Of a stretch of 64,000 nt of DNA, positions 1 to 22,155 are shown one piece after another (the stretch's first letter is position 1; every line of letters begins with the position of its first letter). The stretch is from positions 35,695,979-35,759,978 of the forward strand of contig OX421963.1 in assembly GCA_949128115.1 (NCBI GenBank). The letters are read 5' to 3'. The notes under the pieces are model-generated. The model saw nothing but the letters and a program-made list of their open reading frames with translations, was not told where the DNA came from and ran no database searches. Source of the stretch: Anaspis maculata (Eukaryota > Arthropoda > Insecta > Coleoptera > Scraptiidae). Both the position numbers and the translations under genes were made by a program.

Positions 1-290
1 GGGCTCTAGATTGTTCACTTCAACGGCCAAACGCCAACGCTAATGCCAATAATAAATATTCATCATCAGCGAACGACAGACTGGAACGGCTAGCCCATAC
101 CTACCCTACTTCTGAAAGAGCCTTCACATGATGCCGCCATCTCTGAACAATAGCTCAAAGCTTACTCTGCCGTAGTCACGTTTCCATCAATGTTTGACTT
201 GACATTGACACTATTGACAGCTGAACAACTGAACTAACCTCCAATTTCAACACCAAAATGACAAGAATTTGGACCCAAAAATAAGTGAAA
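1..290. other. Upstream region of SPG7
   Basis: Presumed promoter and 5' untranslated sequence of the paraplegin gene. I see no convincing TATA box, initiator or repeat in it. The only coding-like item is a short upstream ORF at 258-284. Confidence 0.4.
258..284 (+). promoter_or_regulatory. Short uORF ahead of SPG7 start codon
   Basis: An ATG at 258 opens an eight-codon frame that ends in TAA at 282-284, six bases before the proposed SPG7 ATG at 291. If the transcript starts upstream of 258, ribosomes would meet this frame first, so it could lower or tune initiation on the main frame. The frame is seen directly. The transcription start is unknown, so its presence in mRNA is an inference. Confidence 0.3.
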
Positions 291-9318
<9,028 letters not shown>

Positions 9319-9700
9319 TGAGAACATTATGTAGCGTTTTGTAAATACAGTTTTATTATTACAAGTACTTAGACTGACTCTGCTATTGATTTTTTTTTAG
9401 ACGCCTTTACAAACGAGCGTTCAATGGAAAATCATGTCAAGTAGTCTGTGATTCCGGAAAATATGGTGCAAAAACATGACTAGCGACCAGACCATAGCTT
9501 AGTATAACGTGACTTCCCATTGAACACTTCATGTGTAAAATAAGAAAGTACATTGGAATATTAAAGGTATTTCCCTCACAGCCAGGGTGCCAGCCTGAAG
9601 GCTTAATTAAAATTGAAAAGTACCTGCATGTGCAAACTTTTTAACAGTCTGTTTCTATGCAACTCTATGCAATTCCTGGACAGCTATTATAGCTGTATTA
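9319..9700. other. SPG7 3' flank, no further gene seen
   Basis: Presumed 3' untranslated region and downstream flank of SPG7. I find no clear AATAAA signal close to the stop; a T-rich ATTATTAC tract follows near 9355. No other coding signal is seen. Confidence 0.4.
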
Positions 9701-10714
9701 AAGCTAGTCCGCACGGGCGATATACCGCTGGATCGATTTCCTGTCAAAAATGTCCAACTTTCAGCGAATATTCGCAAAAAGTTGAATCCCCGCCAACTTT
9801 TAGCGATTGACCGCTGTTTTCAAAGTGTCAGCATTGACACAGCATGAAAATGTGACGTTAGGTTTTGCTAGGAAGGAGCCCGGTGCTTATCTCAAGACGA
9901 AATAGAAAAACTTGATCACCGATGGGTGTACCAGTCCAAGGGAGAGAGGAAAAATCGTGACTGCTGGACGGTGGACACGTATCAGCTTGATTTCAGAGTT
10001 ATGAATCCATCTGCAGTCTGCATGAGCTTGAGTTGCACCAGAGCAAGGTCGGAGGCAAGATTATCAAGAAAAAAAGAAAACGTGCACGGTTTTGAGTACC
10101 ATCAAAATACATGTACCTAGGTTTCACGCCACAATTTTTCTTTTATATATTTGTGCCCGAGTTTGTGTCTTTCCCGCAATGGAATTTTGAAGTTCCACAG
10201 TGGAGGCCTTTTCTGAACCTCTTCAATTAGTTGCAAGGCTGAGAGCGGGGTTCACTGTCCACACCGTGTCGTCACTCGTCATCGTCGTAGGTGTGACTGT
10301 GATTCTCATGGGCTCGGGCTGCTCATTTCTGTAGTTGATCATTTCAACATGCTCACATAAATCATTGAAAGACACCCGTCGCCAGCATGTATCTATTGCA
10401 AAGAATAGTTTCCTACTCAAAAGAAGACCACGTACTTATGAGAATTTTGCTTTTTTATTTATCACAATAACATTAGGTAGGTATTAACATCGTCTTTGAT
10501 TTGAAGAACACCCGTTTTTTTAAGAATATCCAGACACTACATCATGCAATTCGCGTGACAAACGACTGACAACCGGATCTGACACTTTAAACAACAGACG
10601 TGACACTAATTATTCGCTGATTTTCGCCGCTCATGCGGACGATGATTTCAGCGGCAAAAAAAATAGCGGTATATCGCCAAAAACCAGCGGTATACCGCCC
10701 GTGCGGACTAAGCT
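9701..10714. mobile_element. Non-autonomous TIR transposon (AAGC...GCTT)
   Basis: The ends are inverted repeats of roughly 30 bp: AAGCTAGTCCGCACGGGCG at the left and its near complement ending CGGACTAAGCTT at the right. TA flanks both ends. A second inner GCGGTATA/TATACCGC pairing reinforces the fold. No transposase frame is visible in the 1.0-kb body. The small element at 62536-62864 has the same AAGC end and TA target. Confidence 0.6.
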
Positions 10715-10815
10715 TTACACTACACAATTTCTTGTACAATCTGCCAAAACAGTGTCAAAAAACAATTAACTTCATTGTTTAACTGACAGATTGTACAAGA
10801 AATTGTGTAGTGTAA
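10714..10815. repeat. Near-perfect 29-bp hairpin
   Basis: TTACACTACACAATTTCTTG and the bases following it are mirrored almost exactly at 10787-10815 around a loop of about 45 nt. It abuts the right end of the 9701-10714 element. It looks like a small MITE or a hairpin remnant. Confidence 0.55.
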
Positions 10816-11477
10816 TACAGCTATTACGCTTCAGTAGCATTCATGCATCGCCTCTGACATGTCCTCTTGTTTCTGATTTTTTTTTCATCTCCACCTTCTT
10901 GATTTTGTCCATCTTGACTCGCTTTTGCTTTGATTGCCTTCCTTTCTTACATTCAAAAATCATTGTTTTCCATATGCCCTTTTTAAAAAACTCGTCCACG
11001 CAGCGCATTCAACCACCCATTCACGTGGTAGCCGGTGTTAAAGCTGTAATGAGTCATTCTCAAGACGATTTCCGCACTTCTATCGCAGCTCACGCGTAAA
11101 CTAAAATAGATAGGTACATGGCATTATAGAAAATTGCCGCTGCTAAACTGACCTATACAGGGTGTCAAATTCAAAACTTACAATCGCCTGTAAGTCTGAA
11201 ACAAAAGCAGATATCGAAAATCGCTTAAACGGTTTCGACAGAATCGAGGGGGAATCATAATAGTGAAGTCAGTGACTCACCCCCACTCAGAGTGGCCCTC
11301 GAAAAGCCCTCGAAAAATGCTTTCCAGCGGTACAAATTATCCCATATATTTTATTTGAGTAGTATCGAACATATTAGAAAAAACTGTCTAATGGGTTTAC
11401 ATTGATTCAAATGAATTCGCTCCACAATAAATCAAATTTCAACTTCTTCAAACCAAAAGGATAGAATGGATGTTCGT

Positions 11478-11780
11478 TCACAATAACTGTTCAAAATGAT
11501 TGCCGTTGTTTCCAAGGCAATAATAAAGCCTGTTCTCGAACTCTTGTCGAATATTTTCGAAGGTTTCTCTTGAAAGCGCGCGACATTCTCCGGTAATTCT
11601 ACGCCGCAGTTCTTCAGTCGACTCCTGCTGAGTTTTAAGAACAACAGATTTCAAGTGATCCCACAGAAAGAAGTCTGGAGGAGTCAAGTCCGGTGATCTG
11701 GAGTCTAGAGGCCATTCAATGGATCCTCTTCTGCCAATCCACCGATCTGTATAATAATCATCTAACCATATTGACTAACT
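11478..11780 (-). pseudogene. Mariner/Tc1-type transposase, C-terminal fragment
   Basis: The minus-strand frame carries the sequence DRWIGRRG, then SPDLTPPDFFLWDHLK, then a C-terminal ...GNNGNHFEQLL stop. The SPDLTPPDFFLW block is the hallmark around the third acidic residue of DDE mariner-like transposases of arthropods. Only the last third of a transposase is left and no start codon is present, so it is a dead copy. A CAGGGTGTCAAATTC terminus preceded by TA at 11156-11157 may be its left TIR relic. The family shares this CAGGGTG terminus with several foldbacks in the window. Confidence 0.75.
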
Positions 11781-12567
11781 AGACAAAAAGAGGTGAAGCT
11801 CCATCTGTGTCGATTGCCGTCGTGTTGTCAATTTCATATGCCAGCCTATTTTTAAAACTATGAAAAGATCAATGACATAGAACAAATCAGTAGGTAACTA
11901 TTAGACTCAAAATATTCACAGACTCTGATAGTGAGTGATAGTGAGTGATGCTTTGAAACCGATTAGTCTCAAAAAGGAGAGTTCAAAGATATGATTGCTT
12001 TGTGTTTGTTCTAGACTTGCGATAGATGTGAGAAATGTGACTGAAAGAACCAATCACGGCTCTAGTTCCAGGCATCAACAGCCTGGAAAATATTGTTTTC
12101 TGGTGCACGGCGAGATGCAAGGCGAATGAACGATTCCACTCTGTTTGTTGTCATTGTCATACTGGTCTCTGTGTCATCTTTTCGTAATTGCCGTGCGGCG
12201 ATGTGCGTGGCGAACATCGCGGCGAATATAGCAATGCTACTACAACATATTCTTACACTAATTTGTTCAATAACATGTCTTGTATCAGAGTTATGATAGA
12301 AATAACAATCAAAAGCCAAAAAGGAAATGTTTCAAAAAGTCTACGAAAATTGCTCAAACTGCAGAAAACGGATGGCTTGGCCAAGGCCGCCAGGCCGCAA
12401 TCCCGGCCTAGATTTCTGGCGAAGGGCCCCCAAAACTTCGGTCAATCAGGGGCCCCCGCAGACCAAAAGGAATTGGGTTACAAAAAAATTACACAAAAAC
12501 AAAATGGGTTCCGAAGCCTCTTTCCTGTTATTTTTTCTTGAATAAAAGGAACTAAGGGCAGTGATGA

Positions 12568-12702
12568 TACGGGGTGTTTATAAGAAACTGTGATCGCGGC
12601 AGGCATGGGTCAGGCCGAAAAACGCAGTAACAGACGCAATTGTAGTGATCGAAAGCGGATTCCAAAGGCGATGCGACCACAGTCGTTTATAAACACCCAG
12701 TA
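12568..12702 (+). mobile_element. MITE, TA-GGGTGTTTATAA family, copy 1
   Basis: A compact element with inverted ends GGGGTGTTTATAAGAAACTG and its mirror CAGTCGTTTATAAACACCC, flanked by TA. Its core (GATCGCGGCAGGCATGGG...) recurs in opposite orientation at 25138-25252. Copy 1 carries about 24 nt of extra central sequence. Confidence 0.7.
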
Positions 12703-14000
12703 TTATAGCGCAATAGATAAATGTAGTTCAGCTGTAAGAATTTACAGTTTGTGACAATGAATATGGTTATTGTAGGTAGTTGCGCTTTCAAGCTGCTGAG
12801 TTCCTAGAAGATGTTTGATTTTTTTTATCAGGCCACCAGGTAGGTAAGTTTTACCAGGTAGTTACAAATACTTTTACCAATAATAATAATTTCAATACAG
12901 GTTTCCTAAATTGAGCGTCTCTTTCTGGCCCGTGACGTCACGTTCGATTGCGCAGTAAATCGTCGCAGTCCTAGTGTGCCAACATTGCCCCGATGCGATG
13001 CCATAAGCCGAACGTGTGTTTTAATGGTGTTATTATTGGTATTTATACAGTTTTCACAAGTAGTTATGGAAAATAAATGTTGTGGGCCACTATACAAGTC
13101 CACAAGTTATACAGCGAATGTGTCCCTAAGCATGGATCTATAAAATACGACGTGACACTCGAAGAAGCAAAAAGAACCACAAGCTCTTCAGCGTTATAAT
13201 AGTAGGGAGCTTTCTGCTTAGTTCATCAAGTATCAATAATTCAAGGGTACACTTGGCCACAATTTTGCATCAAACACTTCGAATTTATAGTGATGGCCAT
13301 AATACACCATAAAAATATTAAAAGTGGGACATGGGACACGCATTTACCTGGGCCGCTATTCTTGAATCGTGTGTAAGTCCCTGAGAGTGAAATACATTCC
13401 GCAGTACACTGATGTAGCGAATGTTGCCTAAAATCGTGGTTTTTAGGCAGCTTTCGCTACAGAAGTGTAGTACGGATTATATATACTCAACTCCCAGGTA
13501 CTTTTTTTACACGATTCAAGAAAAGCGGCCCTGTGCTTCCTGCGCACGTCCATATATCGTTGATATATCCACTACAAAAATAGTTGTATACGCGCATCAA
13601 ATGCCTCTCTGGCAAATTCTTCTTTGCAGAATATTCATTTGCAATATTCATTGAGAAGTTCGTTATATTTTTTAGCGACTTTCCCAGCATGGTTAGCTAC
13701 AAAATTCAAAAAATAAAACGCACTTTTAACACGGCGGAGCAATGTAAATACAAATGGCGCGATCACTCATGGCACACTGTGCGCAGAACGTGCCGAAAAC
13801 AGCTGCGCGGAATCGCGGATTCTCCATCTTTCTTTTGAGGAAACCTGTATTTGAAATTAAAAAAAAAGTTTTAGCTTGCGACTCCCCTCCACGTCATAGG
13901 GGGGCCCCCAAATCACACCAGCGGCCTAACTTTTAGAACCCCAGTCTGCCCCTGATTGTAGCAGACATGTACGGTACCTACCTAGAGTACCTAACATTTC
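12703..14000. other. Intergenic, GC-rich repeat relics
   Basis: No gene is supported. The stretch near 13890-13960 (GGGGGGCCCCCAAATC then CTGCCCCTGAT) read on the minus strand resembles a CAGGGGCAGACTGG-type transposon end. A related GGGCCCCC block sits at 12420-12460. I could not define a bounded element. Confidence 0.35.
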
Positions 14001-14263
14001 GAGGGCTTCATGGCAGTACCTCGTAACTGAAAAATGGGAATTTTTATAGGAGAGGAAAAACAACTGATTTATAATCCGGGAATAGTACAGAAAATTACGA
14101 TATTTTGCAATGCTATCAAAGAACAGTTACTGTTTACAGTTACATTGCAAAATATCGTAATTTCCTGTACAATTGGACTCGAAATCAGTTTTTTTGCGCT
14201 TCTGTAAAAAGATCCATTTTTCAGTTACGAGCGAGGTTACGAGGTACTGCCGTGAAGCCTCGA
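14001..14263. repeat. Imperfect foldback
   Basis: GGCTTCATGGCAGTACCTCG at the left is mirrored as CGAGGTACTGCCGTGAAGCC at the right. An inner arm, GCAAAATATCGTAATTT, pairs around 14090-14165. No coding content; probably a MITE. Confidence 0.55.
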
Positions 14264-15856
14264 GGTGTATTCATTCATTGCTCAATTTTCATTATGACTG
14301 AATGTTCAAAAGTGGATTTTAATACGGTTTTGACAAATTTTTTTTATCGAAGTTAAAGAACGGACATTAATAACTTCATGGTCATGATCGTACAAATTCA
14401 AAGATTTTGTTTTTAAAAAGTACAATGAATAATACTTGAAAAAGTTGCATTACAACAAAGTTTTGCAATATGACCAATATTAGCGCAATATAGGCAAGGT
14501 ATCTACTTTTGCTTCAATGAAAAAAAGAAGAAAAATCTGTGATTCTTTGAATCCAATATACATACATGCAAGTTCCTACCTATTTCACCAGTTCCATAAG
14601 ATTTAACTACGATAAGATCTTGGAGGCGAGAAATATTTTTTTCTTGTGATAAAAACACTTTAACAAGGGCGGTTTGTGCCAAAAAGCTTCACATTCTTAG
14701 AAAATATCTCTAGAAAGATAACTATTATTATTAGTCATCATTTGGATTTCTAGAGCCGGTTCCGGTGTCCTTTGGCCGCCGGGCCGTGGTGATTTTAAAA
14801 CAAAACTTTGTTGGTGGTCGCCTATGGGTCTACAACGAGCGCATTCCGTGCATTTCAGTGAACTGACCTGCGTGTGTGGACCAATACCCGTTCTACCTGG
14901 CAAACTAATTATGTCTTTCCGCTTTTGAATGTCTTTATCAATAAGAGCTTTGGATAAAAAACACTTGGCACTTGAGATGATTTTTTTTTTGTTCATTTTC
15001 GACGGAAAATGCTTGAGATTATGATTACTTTCAATATTCGAACTGAATTATCAAAAAAAAGGTCTTTCAAGCATCAGTTAATTTGCTCAAGCCTTGAACT
15101 AGAAATTTGTACCACTGGAGTTTGACACGACGTAGATCTGACCGTTTTCAAGGCAGCAGGCAGCCAGAAAACTGCAAGCCCCCCTCCTATTGTTTTTTCT
15201 TTAAATATCCAGTCTATCCTTGGACGTGTCCAGTTGCATTTTGAATCAAGATTTAAGAAATCTAAGTAAGTTTCGAATTAGAATAGATGAACCAAAACAG
15301 AGCATTTCACAATCTGCACTTGAAAAATATAAAAATGTCATGCACCTGCACACGCACAGGTAGAGCCAAGAATTTTACCTTTAAACTTGCCGCGGCTGTG
15401 GTCAAAGTGGGGTATTATATTCTACCTACGATATTCAGTAGTAAAACAAGTTTCTCAAGAGAGGCACGATGCTCCTCGACTCCATTCAGAAATTGACTTT
15501 CGTCTGAAATATTGTGCTTTTCGGAATTCCCGAGTCTTCCTTCCGCGCTTGAACGCTTTCGAAAAATTCGGTAAGTCCGCATACATAACTAGAGTGCAAC
15601 AATGCGGTCAGATATGCGGCAAAGTGAGATTAATTAATTTCAATTGGCCGCAGGCTAAATTAACAACAATTATTATTCTTGGAGCGCGCGGATACTGCGC
15701 GCCTTGAATTTTTCTTGTGATTTTCCCGGGAACTGGAAATTTAGCAATGAACCGTTTTGTGCGAAAACATGAAGTGCTTGTCAATTGATTAATAGAAGAT
15801 CCTTGAGTTTGTTTTCATGTTTTCTTGATTGATTCTTGAATTTTCCAGCTCCGAAG
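14264..15856. other. tsg: Intergenic and presumed 5' region of the first tsg gene
   Basis: No gene is supported in 14264-15240. A consensus 3' splice site (TTGAATTTTCCAG, ending 15848) lies just before the first tsg ATG, so the 5' UTR is probably split. A GTAAGT at 15266 is one possible donor for an upstream non-coding exon. That pairing is a guess. Confidence 0.3.
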
Positions 15857-18800
15857 ATGTTGAAAATCTTGCTTTATTCGACCCTGTTTCTTGCAATCGC
15901 CGTGGTGCAAAGAACAGAATCCTGCAATGAGGCCGTTTGTGGCAGTATCGTGAGCAAGTGCCTTTTGACTCAATCCTGCAACTGTAATTTGGAAAACTGC
16001 TCCTGCTGCAAAGACTGCTTCAATTGTCTCAGCTACTTATTTAGTGAATGTTGCTCCTGCGTGGGTAAGTCTTCATTTAATGTCTCACCTAATACTTTAA
16101 TTACAATTCTACAACTAAAACTGTAAGTGCTCTGGTATAGGTTCTGTTCACTGTCTTTGTTTCCTTTTCACGCATGTCATATCCCAAATATCTCTAATGG
16201 AAACTAACTAAATGTAAAAACGTTGTTTGCATAAACAATAAACCAAGTGATATAGGTAACGACTTAGAAGTATTGAACTTCTCAAAATTATGTCGCCCCG
16301 CTCAATTTAAATTTGAGCTGCCATGTCAACTAACTAATTTGAACTATTGCAATTCAGATATGTGCCCAAAACCTAACGACACATCAAACGCATTGAGCAA
16401 GAATTCGCACGTCGAGGACTTCACTGAAAGCCACCCAGGACTGTTCAAAGTGTTGACTGATTATCCAGATCCAGAACAGAGGTGGAATAGCACTACGTTC
16501 CCAGTGGACATTGACATAAGCCAGTATGGACCCAAGAAAGAAATCAAAATCCATATGCGTGAGTATCTGAGAACAGTTTTTTTATTATTACATAGTACCC
16601 CATCCGTAGTGTAAATTTTCAACTATAAGTGTAAAAGCGTTGAGTGAAAAATTATAAGAGACACCGGTGGCATTTCTGATGCCGATGATTGTTTTGACAA
16701 GGCATTCGCTTGCTGTGACTCACATGGTAAGGTGAGAACTGGGGCTTTATCCTGATGAATTCTTCAGAAGTAAAGGACAAACTAACACCAGAACAAAGTC
16801 CTTCCAGTACTTCACTATTTATCTCGCTATTTATATTAGAAAGCGATCCGCTGCAAACCTGGTTTCAAAAGTTGTTTGTAGCGTGGCGTCATCTACCGGC
16901 CTATGATAAAAAGATTGACATGGCGCATCTTTGTATATATTTTCACTCAACGGTGAAAGGGAGACTTGAATAATTGATCGTCATTTCTCTACAAGCTCAC
17001 GTTGTGATCCTCCTATCATGACATGTTACATGTTGATTTTCGAAGACATTTCCATCAATCACACAAGAATGATTTGTAGACTACAACATATACCTACTTT
17101 GGATAAGCACCTAAAAATTGCAAGCCATGATAGCTTTAATACAAGGTGCTTTCTATTCTCTCGAAAATCCCATGTGTCCTCGATATTATATCGATACCGA
17201 TATTTCTAAACGGTTTTCTGAATTTTAATCTATTTCGTCTAATGACAGGGTGATGATCTCAAAAAAGGAACTTTTTGGTTTGCAGTGAAAACTTCTTTGT
17301 TTGTCAATCTTTGACTTGTTTGCATCAAACTTGACCAAAACGTGTCTCTGACGACAAGTTTATTCTTATACAATTTTTCCCTTAAGTCGGAACTCGCAAA
17401 ATTCCTTTTTGGAATGTACCGATATTTCCAAACGGTTTTCTGAATTTTAATCTATTTCGTCTAATGACGACATGACACATCGGTTGTGTCATCCCAAAAC
17501 TTCCCCAACGAGTAGCAAGGAACGGATGGAAACTTTTGTATGAGACGTCCCTTCGGTTGGGAAGTTACAATTTGAGAGAAAGATTGAAGAATTGAGATAT
17601 TTTCCTCAATAAGGGTTCGATTTAAACTATTTTGAGTTTGAGCTTCATCATTTGAGTTCGGTCTCGATAACCCAGGTCGGTTTTACATTTTGAACAGGGA
17701 AATTTCCGCGAAATTGAGAAAAAATAGTTGGGAAATGTTCAAAAACCAGTTACCTCTTGTTTAAAAAAAAATTGTGAAAATCTGTTCACGGGATAAAAAG
17801 ATGGTAAATTTGCAGTTTTTCCAGAGAGAAAAACTCGAAAGCCATGACTCCGATTTCGAACATTTTTCCTTCAAAATTTGATTAAATCTCTTCTCCAACT
17901 TTCATTCTCAGATTGTCTGCACCTAAAATAAATATTCCGTGGGGCTCAGCGCATGTCGAAGTTTCCACCGCACTTTTTTCAAATTCACGGAATGTGCAAA
18001 TTTCATTTTGAAAAAATTACCGTCGGAAAACTGAAGCCGTGTCGATTTTGTAAATGAGTTTACACGACGTCCAACCTAATCTACTTCCAATATCAATTGG
18101 AATTATACTCGAAAAAAGTCGATCCCCGAGCAGAAATGAGTTTTTGAGTGCAGTATCCTGCATCAAAACCAAGTCATCCTGGTGAAAACCCGGGTGAGAG
18201 GCCCTCTCGGGTGGCAACGGCTATGAGAACTTTTGAAAATTCATAACGCCCGACTGGAAAATGATGGAAAATTGCAACTGCAGACCTAATTTGATTCTTT
18301 TGTTGCGTTGCTTACTGCCAAATTTGGTCCCAATCCATCGGATAGATTTTGAATAATTGAATGGTAAAGTTTTGAACTTTGACGCTTTTTAATATTTGAC
18401 AGAATGACAAATAGACAAATTGTCCGTTTTGGATACAGTCTTTGAAGGACTTTCAAGTGACATGCTGCAAGTCAAGTTCCATGATATTTAACTTTTGTCA
18501 TTTTTTTATTGTGACATTTCCGTACGAGAGATGACAGTCAAAAACTAATGGGCTCATCCGACAGCAAAACTATGTCTGCATACCGAATGCCAAGTCGATC
18601 GGTTCAACGTGATTGCTGCTTTTATCGTAGCAGATTACAGACAGACACAGGCACAGAGACATCACTCCAAAAATGTTTTTAATCATCTTGGGGGACCTGA
18701 AAATGAATATATCCGTCTTCATCTCGAAAATTTTTCTCAGCGCGTTCACAATAGCAAAAAGATGCATTTTGAGATCACCCTGTAACTAGGTGAGATAGGT

Positions 18801-19805
18801 GAGAATTTGAAAAACAGTTCAGAGGATCGATACGTTTGCCCTGAACCACTTGAAAAATAAGACGAATTTTTGCCGCGAATTGGGACTTGCTCGAATTTAT
18901 CACATTTTTGCACTACCTGATTGTGTCGTCCTGCGTGAAACTAATTGGAGCACCTTCATGGAAAATGTCTAACGGCATGTTGCAGTGCAAGAAGTCAGCT
19001 ATTCGGAAAAGCAAGAGTCATTGACAGTAGTCCACAACTTCAAAAAGAATGGCACTTTTCCCAAGTGCGACTTAAATTAGTGCGAGACAATCATTGATAT
19101 TGACTACTTCAGATACAAATCTACAAGAGTTATCTAATTACTATTTCGAATAAAATAAGTATTATGAATGTTACAGAAAGTGCAGAACAAGAAGTGGCCC
19201 CCATAAAATCAAACGTCATCACTCTGAATTGCACTGTAGCTTTCATGGCCAAGTGCATGAGTTGGATCAAGTGCAAATCCAGTTGTCAATCTATGGGTGC
19301 ATCGAGCTATCGATGGTTCCACGATGGGTGTTGCGAGTGTGTCGGTGATAATTGCATCAATTATGGCATCAACGAAAGCAGGTAAATGTCACGTCTGACC
19401 AGCAAAAGAAGTTTCGTTGAAGTTTTGTGAAATAATTCAGTTATACACTACATTTTTTTTATTGTTAATAAAACTTGCCAAGTACGGCATCTGAATCGTT
19501 GATAGACATGTTATGCGCCTTTACGATAGTGATTTTACCATAGACGATTTTACTTAACGGCGGTCTATAATTTCCAATAACATGAAGTCGATCGCTCAGA
19601 TCATTGACTCTTCTTTATAAATAATTACATATTTTATTTTATATCGGGACAATATAATTTTGAAAAAAAAACTATTGATCAATATCTTTTTAGATGTAAG
19701 GAGTGTCCGCTTAATGATGGCGAGGGCGACCCAGAGAACGAGGACGATTTCATTTACGGCGAGCATTTGAGCGACGATGACTTCCCAGACGACTCTGTGA
19801 ATTAA
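15857..19805 (+). CDS. tsg: Twisted gastrulation protein, copy A
   Basis: Secreted BMP-binding protein that works with Chordin/Sog and Tolloid to shape extracellular BMP gradients. Four coding exons: 15857-16064, 16358-16558, 19177-19381, 19694-19805 (phases 1, 1, 2; all GT-AG), giving 241 aa (vertebrate TWSG1 about 223, fly Tsg about 249). A signal peptide covers about 1-22, ending before CNEAVC. The N-terminal BMP-binding domain has the family Cys pattern, with the vicinal pair in NCSCCKDC and then CCSCVDMCP. The SHVEDF...GLFKVLT linker matches the family, and the C-terminal domain carries CQSMGASSYRWFHDGCCECV. Possible N-glycosylation sites are NCS, NST and NCT. The tail is acidic. The ATG follows a likely 5' UTR splice acceptor; the in-frame TTG upstream is intronic. 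The gene lies 3.85 kb upstream of a paralogue in the same orientation. Confidence 0.93.
17195..17470 (+). repeat. 50-bp direct repeat in tsg-A intron 2
   Basis: A block starting CGATATTTCTAAACGGTTTT and continuing to CGTCTAATGACA occurs at about 17199-17246, and again with few changes at about 17419-17467. It lies inside the 2.6-kb second intron of tsg copy A. Confidence 0.6.
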
Positions 19806-20423
19806 GAATATCTGCAATTTCTACCTGGCAGACCTCTTAGCTAGGCCGCAATAATAACAATTACAGTGCTATAATGTGGTCTTATATAAAATAACTATTG
19901 TAAAATCGATAGAATCATAAGGTGTACAAAAAAGCTTTTATTTATAGATAAGTTCCATAAGAATTAGTGTCATATTACTTAAAAAGGAAACTTTAGAGAT
20001 ACGTTGTATATTTTACTGTAGATAGGTACATAATTGAAAAATAGATACGTGAAGAAAATTAGAGAGGTACCCATTTTGTTTTTTTTATTATAGGTACTTA
20101 CTAGAGAAAAAAAACAAAAAATGAAACAAAAAACAGGTCAATGTTAAAGAACAATGAACAATTAATTATATTTCTGGAAATGATAATTTATAATGCATTT
20201 TCAGATTTCAACAGTTTTAAAAAATACAGGGGCGTGCCACAAGTTGCCTAATACACACATCAAAAGAATCTAGGGGACAAGCAAATTCAGACGATTTCTA
20301 AAATCATAGTAACTTTTGATTTCCGTCAGCGATTTCATATCGGTTTCCAGTGTTCGATAGCTCAATTTTTCTTCTTCATGCCTTGATCACGTCAAATGCG
20401 AACAATGTTTCATAAGGTTGCTA

Positions 20424-21119
20424 CAGGGTGATCAATGGAACAATGTAAAATTGCCGAAAGTTCAGTACTAGCGCGATTTCCCCCAAAAAAATGCATGCAT
20501 TTCAATAGCACAATTATGAAGATCAGTGTTTAAGCTTCAGTGACGTTTTTGAATTTTAGAAATTGAAGGTGAATTGCCAAAGATATTGATCATTTTATGC
20601 CGCCGTGTTGAACTTCCAAGAAAGAAAAAAGAAAAAAGTGATCCGATTTTATTGAAACTTGGAACACACTCATGTCTGGTTCAAGTAATTGGAATTTCAA
20701 GGTCAAATGTCACTTTCGATCACTTTCGAGCCGCTATATTGAACTTTTTACATAAATGATTCGATTTGAATGAAACTTTGAAACACACTAGAATCGAATC
20801 ATTCACATAAAACTTCAATGTGACGGCTTGAAAGTGACCGAAAAAGACATTTGACCTTGAAATTCCAATTACTGAAACCAGACATAAAGTGTGATCCGAG
20901 TTTTAATGAAATCGGATCACTTTCTTGGAAGTTCAACATGGCGGCACAAAATGATCAATATCTTTGGCAATTTACCTTCGATTTCCAAAATTCAAAAACG
21001 TACTGAAGCTGAAACATCAGTCTTTATAACTGTGCTATTGGGATGCATAATTTTTTTTTTTTGAAATCGTGCTCGTACTGAACTTTCGGCAATTTTACAC
21101 TGTTTCATTGATCACCCTG
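20424..21119. repeat. Giant foldback nested in a second foldback
   Basis: CAGGGTGATCAATGGAACA at the left is mirrored as TGTTTCATTGATCACCCTG at the right, with TA on both outer sides (20422-20423, 21120-21121). The arms run about 340 nt each, centred near 20770. Outside it, 20229-20421 and 21122-21300 are also reverse complements of each other (the ACACACATCAAAAGAATCTA block), so the element sits exactly between the arms of an outer hairpin, or the two are one element. No coding potential. Confidence 0.75.
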
Positions 21120-21941
21120 TAGAATCTTTATGAAACATTGTTCGTATTCGACGTGATCAAAGCATGAAAACAAAGGATTGGGCTATCGAACACCGAAAAC
21201 CGATATAAAATCGCTGTTGGCAATCAAAAGTTATCATGATTTTAGAAATCGTCTGAATTTGCTTGTCCCCTAGATTCTTTTGATGTGTGTAGTACGCCAT
21301 GCTCTATGGCCCTAATGTTGCCTAATGACTTGACAGCCGTGGAACAATCTAGCAGCCATAACTACCTGAGCAATGGTTCTGTTTCACAGACGTTCGATAG
21401 AAAATCTAATGCCTCCAAGAGCAGAAGTCTAATGGGGATATGTCGGGCAACCCTGACGGCCTGACAACTCCCCTCCCCCATTCAAATCAGTCTATCGATT
21501 TGAACAGGCTGAAACAATATTCAATAATTGCAGGATTGCAGCTACAATAACGGTAATTATCACCTAGCTCTACAAGCGGACGTTCTTTAGCGCATTTTCC
21601 CCAAAGGGAATTGCGATTTTAGCTACACTTTGTCCGTCCGTCTATATGTCATGGGAACTCGAGTGGGAAGTTGGGAACTACTCCTTAGGAAAAAGAGATA
21701 TTGATTTGGCATGAAACGCTAATTGATGACCTATTTCGCATGTCCCTTTGTTTCAAATCATATTTGAACAAAATTTATAGCTCAATTTCTTCTGCCTGAG
21801 GTACAAAAAAAGCGCTGCAGATGTTTTGGGGCGCCAAATGAAGGCGGCATCCTCGCGCTACTAAAACCTAACAATTTCCATCTGTAATCACATCTTATTT
21901 TTGTTTAACACTATTCTGCATTGACAAATAATTAAGTACCT

Positions 21942-22155
21942 ATATCCCATACACTTTCTACTTTCAGTAGAATGACATTTTGGAGCAAAAATAAAGTGAC
22001 AAGCTGGAGCGCTGGGAGAATACGGCCGATGGCCACTGATAGTTTCGCTCCAAAACTTTGCAGGTGCCATCAGCCGTAGCCGTAGCCCTCCAGCTTGTCA
22101 CTTTATTTTTGCTCCAAAAAGTCATTCTACTGAAAATAGAAAGTGTATGGGATAT
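21942..22155. repeat. Foldback with about 68-bp near-perfect arms
   Basis: ATATCCCATACACTTTCTA and the sequence to CAAGCTGGAG (about 22010) is mirrored at about 22087-22155, with only a few differences. The loop is about 75 nt. It looks like a recently active MITE. Confidence 0.75.

Noticed and set aside
12370..13960. GC-rich blocks as a single CAGGGGCAGACTGG-type transposon
   Set aside because: Only one plausible end could be found and no target duplication.
16665..16735. Cys-containing 24-codon stretch (DDCFDKAFACCDSHG) ending near a GTAAGG in tsg-A intron 2
   Set aside because: It has no convincing acceptor, and Tsg needs no exon here. Splicing exon 2 to 19177 is phase-matched and gives a complete family protein.
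17246..18780. CAGGGTGATGATCTC and GAGATCACCCTG as ends of one large element
   Set aside because: The end motifs face each other, but the left has no TA and the interior arms do not pair convincingly. They may be two separate transposon relics.
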